DNA from: Bacteroidota bacterium
GTDB lineage: Bacteria; Bacteroidota; Ignavibacteria; UBA10030; UBA8401
DNA length: 13,373 nt
NCBI GenBank assembly: GCA_030824175.1
Contig: JAVBYH010000345.1
Coordinates: 1-13,373, forward strand
Direction: 5' to 3'
Shown here: positions 1-7,520 of the stretch, piece by piece
How the letters are laid out: every line of letters begins with the position of its first letter
How positions within the stretch are numbered: the first letter of the stretch is position 1
Notes under the pieces: generated by a model
What the model was told of the DNA's origin: nothing
Database searches by the model: none
Seen by the model: only the letters and a program-made list of their open reading frames with translations
Translations under genes and position numbers: made by a program

Positions 1-2555
1 GGATTATACTGCGAGAACGGTTCCGTCACCCCCTTCTTGATCATGTCCTGCGTGATCGTCTCGACCTTCGCGGAATAGAGCGTGTACTTGTCCTTGGCGC
101 CGGCGAAGTCGTAGAACTTCGCGACATCGAACATGATGCGGTAGTCCATGGGGACAACGGACGACGGCACCTTCGCTTCCATCGAATCGAGCGACGCGAT
201 CGCCCTCGGGAAGTTCCGCGTCTCGTTGAGGTGGTGGAGCGTCAGGCGCAGGAACGAGTTCCGATAGTTCATCACGAGGCGCGACACGTTCTCGTCATAG
301 TACACGCTCGGATTGTTCAGCCCGCGGAACCTGTATCCGCGGCGGAACGTCTTGCTCGGCTCGGCCGGTTCGTTGAAGAGGTTCGCGGACAGGATCGAAT
401 CGACGATCATGCCCTCGTCCGTCGGCGATGCGAACGGCACCATCTTCATGGCGAGGCCGTCCATGCGGAAATACTTCTCGAGGCCGAGCTTGCTGTCCGG
501 CGTTGAGGTAACGGCGAAATAGATCGGGCGCTCCCACTTGTTCGTCATGATGATGTCGAACGTGACGATGTCCTGCACACGGAGGGCCTTGATCGTGCCG
601 AACGTCATCGTGTAGGGCATCGTGAACTTGATGACGCCGCCCTGACCCTTGGCGGAGTCGGGGAACACTGCGCCCGTTCCGAGGTCGGAGTACCCGCGGT
701 ACTGGTTGATGACGCTCTGCGGCACCGGGAGTTCCATTTCACGCGGTTCCCACTGCATCGGCTGGATGCGTTCGATCTCGTCGTCGGGGGTGCTGATGGG
801 CACCTTCTTGGCGCCGTGGGGCGTTTCGTTCTTCAACTGGTGGATGTACCACGATGTGTTGACGAGGCTCAAGTTGACAATGCGCACGTCCTGGCGGATG
901 CCTTCAACGTCCTGCAGATACCAGAGCGGGAACGTGTCGTTGTCGCCGTTTGTGAAGAGGATCGCGTCGGGTTCGCACGACTGGAGCAGGTTGTATGAAT
1001 AATCCCATGCGACGTAATCGCCGGAGCGGTCCGCGGACTTGTAATTCACGCGGGCCATGTTCACCGGCACGAACGCGAAGCAGAGGACGAGCGTGCCGCC
1101 GACGGCGATCTTCTGCGCCTGCTCGTTCTGCAGGGCTTCCTTGAGCGTGTCAATGAGCCCGAGCACGCCGATGCCGATCCAGACGGAGAACACGAAGAAC
1201 GATCCGACGAAGAAGTAATCACGCTCGCGCGGCTGCGGTTCCTGCATGTTGAAATAGATCGTGAGGATGATGCTCATAAGCAGGAAGAAGTTGAAGAACA
1301 CCCACCACATCTTCCGGTCCTTCTTGAAATGGTAATATATGCCGAACAATCCGATGAACAGGGGGATGCCCCACAATTCCTTCCAGTTCACGCCCGCATC
1401 CTGCCAGTCGCCTTCGGAACCCGCATACTGCCAGAGGAAATACCGGGTGAGCATGTGGTCGAGCTGGTAGCGCATGAAGAAATCCCCGTCCGACGTGTAT
1501 TTCGTGTAGATGTTCTGATGCTGCGGTTCCTGGCTGTAGCGGCGCTTCATCATCGGCGCTTCGCCGTACTGTTCGCGGTTGAGGTACGAGACGAGGCGTC
1601 CGAGCGTGTCGGGATTGTTCTCGTTCATCGGCGGACGCGCGTTCGAACGGATGATGACCATCGCGTACGTCGAATAGCCGAGCACGATGAGCAGGAACGA
1701 CATGCACGCCGTGTTCAGGATCGAGCGCTTGTGCACTTGGGCATAATAGACGCCGTAGATCGCGGCGATGATCGCGCCGATGGGAAGCAGCGACCAGAGG
1801 AAGCTCTTGTTCAGCTCGCCGCCGATGGTGATTTCGCCGTCGAGGAAGTTCGGGATCATCTTCACGATGCCGGGATAGATCACGGCGAAAATGGCGATGG
1901 ACGCCAGGCCGAAGATCATGTAGCCCTTTACCGAGAAGTCGTATTTTTTAAAATAGTAGATGATGGCAAAGGGAAAGAACACGAGCAGGGCGAGAAGGTG
2001 GACGCCGAGCGACAGGCCGATGAGATACGCGATGAGCATGATGTACTTGTCGGAACCCGGCTTGTCCGAGCGTTCATTCCAGCGGAGCGCGAGGTACGTG
2101 ATGAGTCCGATGAAGAGCATGCTCGCGCCGTAGACTTCCGCTTCAACGGCGTTGAACCAGAATGTCGGGCTGAATGTGAGGCTTAACGCTCCCACGACGG
2201 CGGCGCCGTAGAACCCGAGCCTGTCGAATGTCGTTGCGGGGATTCCCCTCCAGAGCACGATCAGCTTCGTGATCGAGAGGTAGAGGAACATCGTCGTGAG
2301 TGCGCTTGCCAGAGCCGAGGTGAAGTGCAGACGCACGGCGAGGTCCGTCGCAAACGGGATCATGCCGAAGACCTTCCCGACGAGCAGGAACAGGGGGGAA
2401 CCCGGAGGGTGCGGAACCTGAAGGTAGTACGCCGCGGAAATGAACTCGCCCACATCCCAGAAGACAACCGTATCGGCGAGTGTTTTAATGTATGTAATCA
2501 GCGACGTCAGAAAAACAGAACCGGCGATGATCCTGTTTAGTTTCGAGTGTCCCAT
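1..2555 (-). CDS. DUF2723 / TMEM260-like GT-C membrane glycosyltransferase (C-terminus cut by window edge)
   Basis: Open from an ATG at 2555 to the window edge with no stop: about 851 codons seen, 3' end missing. The start has GAGGG at 2560-2564, 4 nt upstream. The first about 300 residues are strongly hydrophobic with many membrane segments. The family's hallmark WDVGEF lies in the first extracytoplasmic loop (W33, D34, E37), followed by QVPHPPGSPLFLLVGK. Further conserved pieces are EAEVYG (about 138-143), PPMNENNPDTLGRL (about 308-321) and RERDYFFVGSFF before the last membrane segments. The remaining C-terminal part looks soluble and presumably periplasmic. DUF2723 is a GT-C fold family that includes human TMEM260, a protein O-mannosyltransferase; the acidic pair in loop 1 is the expected catalytic site. 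I infer transfer of a sugar from a lipid-linked donor to exported proteins. Donor and acceptor cannot be read from sequence. It follows hemW after 149 nt and has its own promoter-like sequence. Confidence 0.88.
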   Translation of the reverse strand, partial: MGHSKLNRIIAGSVFLTSLITYIKTLADTVVFWDVGEFISAAYYLQVPHPPGSPLFLLVGKVFGMIPFATDLAVRLHFTSALASALTTMFLYLSITKLIVLWRGIPATTFDRLGFYGAAVVGALSLTFSPTFWFNAVEAEVYGASMLFIGLITYLALRWNERSDKPGSDKYIMLIAYLIGLSLGVHLLALLVFFPFAIIYYFKKYDFSVKGYMIFGLASIAIFAVIYPGIVKMIPNFLDGEITIGGELNKSFLWSLLPIGAIIAAIYGVYYAQVHKRSILNTACMSFLLIVLGYSTYAMVIIRSNARPPMNENNPDTLGRLVSYLNREQYGEAPMMKRRYSQEPQHQNIYTKYTSDGDFFMRYQLDHMLTRYFLWQYAGSEGDWQDAGVNWKELWGIPLFIGLFGIYYHFKKDRKMWWVFFNFFLLMSIILTIYFNMQEPQPRERDYFFVGSFFVFSVWIGIGVLGLIDTLKEALQNEQAQKIAVGGTLVLCFAFVPVNMARVNYKSADRSGDYVAWDYSYNLLQSCEPDAILFTNGDNDTFPLWYLQDVEGIRQDVRIVNLSLVNTSWYIHQLKNETPHGAKKVPISTPDDEIERIQPMQWEPREMELPVPQSVINQYRGYSDLGTGAVFPDSAKGQGGVIKFTMPYTMTFGTIKALRVQDIVTFDIIMTNKWERPIYFAVTSTPDSKLGLEKYFRMDGLAMKMVPFASPTDEGMIVDSILSANLFNEPAEPSKTFRRGYRFRGLNNPSVYYDENVSRLVMNYRNSFLRLTLHHLNETRNFPRAIASLDSMEAKVPSSVVPMDYRIMFDVAKFYDFAGAKDKYTLYSAKVETITQDMIKKGVTEPFSQYN

Positions 2556-2617
2556 TGATCCCTCAGAAAGATGTACCCATAAATGGAATATGAAAAAGCG
2601 GAATATCGGAATAACTA

Positions 2618-2648
2618 TAAATATACTTCGATTGTTTTTTAATTGCAA
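2618..2648 (-). promoter_or_regulatory. Candidate promoter of the DUF2723 gene
   Basis: On the minus strand TTGCAA (2643-2648) is followed after exactly 17 nt by TATATT (2620-2625), extended to TATATTTA. This sits in an AT-rich patch that contrasts with the GC-rich surroundings. Transcription would start near 2613, giving a leader of roughly 57 nt before the ATG at 2555. The -10 region also fits the Bacteroidetes-type TAnnTTTG except for the last base. No biochemical evidence; pattern match only. Confidence 0.5.
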
Positions 2649-2664
2649 CGGAATTTGCGCTGAT

Positions 2665-2692
2665 GCGCGGATTCCGCGCGGGCGGCAGCCGC
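2665..2692 (-). other. GC-rich inverted repeats downstream of hemW
   Basis: GCGCGG/CCGCGC (2665-2670 and 2674-2679) form a perfect 6-bp stem with a 3-nt loop. A shorter GCGG/CCGC stem lies at 2682-2692. Both are just after the hemW stop. They could fold at the 3' end of the hemW transcript, but no U-tract follows on the minus strand, so I do not call an intrinsic terminator. Confidence 0.3.
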
Positions 2693-2704
2693 GTTTCGGG
2701 GACC

Positions 2705-3847
2705 TCACTGCATCAGGTGCTCGGTAAGCGCATCGCAGACCATGAATCCCTTCGGCGTCAGGGTGATGACGTACTTGTTGAACGTGAGGTAGCCTTCCTT
2801 CACGAACGACCGGAGGAGCTCCGCCTGCCGCTCGGGGAACGAGAAGTCGAACTCGTTCCTGAGACGCTCAAGGTCGAGTCTGCCGCACCGCATGCCCAGG
2901 AAGATGGCCTCGTCGATCATCTGCAGGCGGTCGATCGTCTCTTCGCCCCCCGGCATCGCCGCTCCGGTTTCGATGCCGGCGCAGTATTTTTCGATGCTCC
3001 TGTCGTTCCACCAGCGCCGGGCGGTGGTCTGCGAGGTGCGCCAGAAGGAGTGGGCCGACGGGCCGAAGCTTACATAATTCGAGTGGTTCCAGTAGTTGAG
3101 GTTGTGTCTGCATTCGTATCCTGGAAGCGCATAGTTCGAGATCTCGTAGTGCCGGTACCCGTTGCGCGCCAGGACATCCATCGTGCTCTCATAGATGGTG
3201 GCGTCGATGTTTTCGGAGATCGGGGTGACGAGGCGCTTCTGCACCATCGTGTAGAGCGGTGTGTGCTCCTCCACGATGAGACTGTAGGCGGAAACATGCA
3301 CGGGGCGCAGGTCGAGCGCGCGCTGAAGCGTGTCCATCCATCGTGAGCGCGTCTGCCCGGGCAGCGAGAAGATGAGGTCGACGCTCACGTTCGTGAAGCC
3401 CGCATTGAATGCGTCTCTGACGGCCTGCTCTCCCTGTTCGGCGGTATGAATGCGTCCGAGGAATTCGAGTTCGTTTCGCTGGAAGGACTGGATGCCGATG
3501 CTCATCCGGTTGATCCCGGCATCGAGGTATCCGCGGAACGAGTCTGGAGTGACAGTGCCCGGGTTCGCCTCCATCGTGACCTCCGCGCCCGGTGCAAGAC
3601 GGAACTGGCCGGAGATCTGGTCCATGATCTTCCCGATCGCGGACGGGGAGACCAGCGACGGTGTGCCGCCCCCGAAGAACACCGTTTCGACGGGTTCGGC
3701 GGAGGCATAGCGGATCGCGTACAACTCGATCTCGTCGTTCAATGCGGCCAGGAAGCGGTCCATCGACGCATGGTTCTCGACGGAAAAGAAATCGCAGTAG
3801 ATGCATTTCCGTTCGCAGTACGGGATGTGAATATACATGGATGCCAT
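2705..3847 (-). CDS. hemW: HemW, radical SAM heme chaperone (coproporphyrinogen oxidase-like)
   Basis: A 380-residue protein, the usual HemW length (E. coli about 378). The N-terminal HIPYCERKCIYCDF carries the radical-SAM C-x3-C-x2-C cluster motif (C11, C15, C18). The extra cysteine after the third one in true HemN is absent here (D19-F20). A GGGTPS SAM-binding motif is at 59-64. HNLNYW at 248-253 is the HNxxYW heme-binding motif that marks HemW rather than HemN. HemW binds heme and is thought to deliver it to respiratory proteins; it is not a coproporphyrinogen dehydrogenase despite common annotations. The ATG at 3847 was chosen because AGGAAAG (3854-3860) lies 6 nt upstream and overlaps the TAA of the preceding signal peptidase gene, suggesting translational coupling. 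A second in-frame ATG at 3838 is possible. It is the last gene of the lepA-led block. Confidence 0.95.
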   Translation of the reverse strand: MASMYIHIPYCERKCIYCDFFSVENHASMDRFLAALNDEIELYAIRYASAEPVETVFFGGGTPSLVSPSAIGKIMDQISGQFRLAPGAEVTMEANPGTVTPDSFRGYLDAGINRMSIGIQSFQRNELEFLGRIHTAEQGEQAVRDAFNAGFTNVSVDLIFSLPGQTRSRWMDTLQRALDLRPVHVSAYSLIVEEHTPLYTMVQKRLVTPISENIDATIYESTMDVLARNGYRHYEISNYALPGYECRHNLNYWNHSNYVSFGPSAHSFWRTSQTTARRWWNDRSIEKYCAGIETGAAMPGGEETIDRLQMIDEAIFLGMRCGRLDLERLRNEFDFSFPERQAELLRSFVKEGYLTFNKYVITLTPKGFMVCDALTEHLMQ

Positions 3848-3859
3848 GGAGCTCTTTCC

Positions 3860-4633
3860 TTAATTCACCATCGTCCCGATGCGCGGCCAGCGGAGCCTGC
3901 GCGTTGAGTCAGACGACCAATAGATAACGACGGCCTTGCCGATCACATTTTCGACGGGTACGAATCCCCAGAATCTGCTGTCGGCGCTGTTGCGCCTGTT
4001 GTCACCGAGGACGAAGAGATAGTCGCGTTCGACCGCATACTCAACGGCGAGGACGCCGTCGATCGTGACCGCCCTCCCCGTCGTATCGACAACATGGCCT
4101 TCGCGTACGATGAACGTATACCACTGCTGAATTGAGCGTTCATCCAGCGGGAGGACCGTGCCGCGCCGGGGCACGACGATCGGTCCGTAGTTGTCGGGAT
4201 TGAATGCGGCGCCGCGGGGAAAAATGTCGGGAAACGGCTGGTGCGGTTGAAACCTGCCGGTCGGGGCGTCGTGCGCCGAGGCGGACGATGCTGCGCCGTT
4301 GACAGTCACGGCGCCGTTCGAAATCGAGACGGTGTCTCCGGGAAGGCCGATGCACCGCTTGACAAAATATTTGCCGCGCGGCGCAAACGCCTCGTCGCGC
4401 TCGCCCGGATATTCGAACACGATCACATCCGAGCGGCCGATGCCGCCCACGCCGTAGGCGAGTTTGTTGACGAAGATGCAGTCGCCCACGAGCAGCGTCT
4501 CCTCCATCGAACCTGTCGGAATCTTGTACGCGTCGAGCACACACGATTTCACCGCGAGCGCAAGGGCGGCCGTCACGGCAAGGAATATCAGCCTGCTTCG
4601 CATTCCCGTCCACATACCCCGCGGTTCAGTCAT
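3860..4633 (-). CDS. lepB: Signal peptidase I (second of a tandem pair)
   Basis: A 257-residue type I signal peptidase that removes signal peptides from exported proteins at the outer face of the inner membrane. One N-terminal membrane segment (about 14-29) precedes PTGSM with the nucleophile Ser42. Box D, KYFVKRCIGLPGD, holds the general-base Lys92. Box E is GDNRRNSADSRFWGF (210-224). About 110 residues separate boxes D and E, longer than in E. coli-type or Gram-positive core enzymes but similar to its upstream paralogue. All catalytic elements are intact. The start at 4633 lies 10 nt after the stop of the other signal peptidase but has no clear Shine-Dalgarno sequence. In-frame ATGs at 4615 and 4603 would give slightly shorter N-termini still containing the membrane segment, so the exact start is uncertain. 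The 3' end overlaps the ribosome binding site of hemW. Confidence 0.93.
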   Translation of the reverse strand: MTEPRGMWTGMRSRLIFLAVTAALALAVKSCVLDAYKIPTGSMEETLLVGDCIFVNKLAYGVGGIGRSDVIVFEYPGERDEAFAPRGKYFVKRCIGLPGDTVSISNGAVTVNGAASSASAHDAPTGRFQPHQPFPDIFPRGAAFNPDNYGPIVVPRRGTVLPLDERSIQQWYTFIVREGHVVDTTGRAVTIDGVLAVEYAVERDYLFVLGDNRRNSADSRFWGFVPVENVIGKAVVIYWSSDSTRRLRWPRIGTMVN

Positions 4634-4643
4634 CGGCGTGGGT

Positions 4644-5540
4644 TCAATCGATCAGCGTGCCGACGCGGCTCAGTCGGATGGAGGAGATTTTTTCGACGAT
4701 GTTGGCGATGGGCGTATCCGAATTCCACGACCAGTACACGAACATCGGTGTTCCCACGACATTCTCCTCCGGAATGAACCCCCAATACCGGCTGTCCAGG
4801 CTGTTGTCCCGATTGTCGCCCATGCCGAAAAGATAGTCGCGCTCCACGATGTACGTGCTTGCGGCCTTGTCGTCGATCGTGACGACGCCGTCGGCCCTCA
4901 GTGCGGGCTTGTGCCCCTCGCGGGCGATGAAGACCTCCCACATCGGATATGTCCCGGCGGTAAGCGGCAGCGTCATGCCCTTTTTCGGGATGACGATGGG
5001 GCCGTAATTGTCCTCGTTGAACGCGGCTGTTGGCGGAAAGATGCGTTCGTCGGCGACGCCCGGGGGAACAAGGCGGTACGAGTTGAACTTCATGTTCTTC
5101 GGCACCGGCGCGCGTTCGCCGTTGATGTAGACGACGCGGTCTCTCACCTCCAGCGTGTCGCCGGCGATACCCATGCAGCGCTTCAGGTAATAGGTAAACG
5201 CTTCGGGACGCACTTCCTCGCGATAGCCGGGAAATTCGAACACGATCACGTCGCCCCGGTGCACGCTCTTGAACGCGGGCAGGCGGAACCACGGAAGACG
5301 AATGTCCGTGAAGGGTATGTTCCGCGGGGAACAGCCTCCATAAATGAACTTGTTCACCATCAGGAAATCGCCCGTCATCACCTCGTTCTCCATGGAGCCC
5401 GTGGGCACCATGAATGAGGCGATCACAAAATTATTCAGGACGAGGAATCCGACGAGCACAATCCCCATCTCGCGGAAAAAGTCCTTCACCTTCGTCATGA
5501 ACGCGACGGGTTCGGGTGTCTGCTGCTCTGTTTTTGCCAT
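4644..5540 (-). CDS. lepB: Signal peptidase I (first of a tandem pair)
   Basis: A 298-residue type I signal peptidase starting MAKTEQQ. One N-terminal membrane anchor (about 26-42) is followed by PTGSM with nucleophile Ser49. Lys120 in YYLKRCMGIAGD is the catalytic base, and box E is GDNRDNSLDSRYWGF (241-255). It aligns with its downstream neighbour throughout, including a shared NYGPIV(V/I)P segment in the D-to-E insert, so the two are diverged duplicates. It is longer, chiefly before box D. The frame stays open upstream to 5726, but that extension lies inside the lepA 3' end and encodes the repeat at 5562-5587, so the ATG at 5540 is preferred. No Shine-Dalgarno is seen; the leader is A-rich (ending aaaataaaATG), as is common in Bacteroidota. 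It lies 50 nt after lepA and is probably co-transcribed. Confidence 0.94.
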   Translation of the reverse strand: MAKTEQQTPEPVAFMTKVKDFFREMGIVLVGFLVLNNFVIASFMVPTGSMENEVMTGDFLMVNKFIYGGCSPRNIPFTDIRLPWFRLPAFKSVHRGDVIVFEFPGYREEVRPEAFTYYLKRCMGIAGDTLEVRDRVVYINGERAPVPKNMKFNSYRLVPPGVADERIFPPTAAFNEDNYGPIVIPKKGMTLPLTAGTYPMWEVFIAREGHKPALRADGVVTIDDKAASTYIVERDYLFGMGDNRDNSLDSRYWGFIPEENVVGTPMFVYWSWNSDTPIANIVEKISSIRLSRVGTLID

Positions 5541-5561
5541 TTTATTTTTATTTGTTTTTTT

Positions 5562-5587
5562 TGTAGGGCGAAACGGTGTTTCGCCCC
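5562..5587. repeat. REP-like palindromic repeat, single copy
   Basis: GTAG at 5563-5566 marks the foot of a hairpin whose perfect stem is GGGCGAAAC (5566-5574) and GTTTCGCCC (5578-5586), with a GGT loop. The 25 nt from 5562 to 5586 are identical to 12001-12025. It fills much of the 50-nt gap between lepA and the following signal peptidase gene and is flanked by a T-rich run on the plus strand (A-rich on the transcribed minus strand). Hairpin plus GTAG foot is the layout of REP sequences. In the mRNA it would form a stable stem about 25 nt before the signal peptidase start, which could protect the upstream message or change downstream translation. Confidence 0.8.
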
Positions 5588-5590
5588 TGC

Positions 5591-7393
<1,803 letters not shown>

Positions 7394-7441
7394 TGCTTCT
7401 GTTTTCCATTCATAAACTGCTTCGATCCTTCATCCGTGCTC

Positions 7442-7476
7442 TGAAACGAAAATGCCCGCCGTGCAAGTGGTGGGCA
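7442..7476 (-). terminator. Candidate intrinsic terminator after the T9SS cargo gene, or leader hairpin of lepA
   Basis: On the minus strand TGCCCACC and GGCGGGCA (7469-7476 and 7453-7460) form an 8-bp stem with one A-C mismatch and an 8-nt loop. It is followed by TTTTCGTTT. It lies 44 nt past the stop of the T9SS cargo gene and 59 nt before lepA. The U-tract is interrupted, so strength is uncertain. Its position downstream of a promoter-like sequence leaves open that it sits in the lepA leader instead. Confidence 0.5.
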
Positions 7477-7488
7477 GTCTCCGGTTTA

Positions 7489-7519
7489 TAAAGATACGAG
7501 AATCCTGATTGAAGTGCAA
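7489..7519 (-). promoter_or_regulatory. Candidate promoter for lepA
   Basis: On the minus strand TTGCAC (7514-7519) is followed after exactly 17 nt by TATCTT (7491-7496), extended to TATCTTTA. The layout is the same as at 2618-2648 (TTGCAM, 17 nt, TATMTTTA). It begins immediately after the stop codon of the upstream gene. Transcription would start near 7483, giving a leader of about 90 nt that contains the hairpin at 7453-7476, so promoter and terminator readings partly conflict. Confidence 0.35.
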
Positions 7520-7520
7520 A

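Noticed and set aside
1329..2186. A 285-codon plus-strand frame opposite the DUF2723 gene
   Set aside because: The minus-strand frame encodes a clear conserved membrane protein; the plus frame has only the charged residue bias of a shadow.
2705..3847. Oxygen-independent coproporphyrinogen dehydrogenase HemN
   Set aside because: Only three cysteines of the cluster motif are present, without the fourth HemN cysteine, and the HNxxYW heme motif of HemW is present.
5551..5587. Intrinsic terminator between lepA and the signal peptidase gene
   Set aside because: On the transcribed strand the hairpin is followed by an A-run, not a U-run. A downstream U-run is absent on the plus strand too, and no plus-strand gene enters the region.
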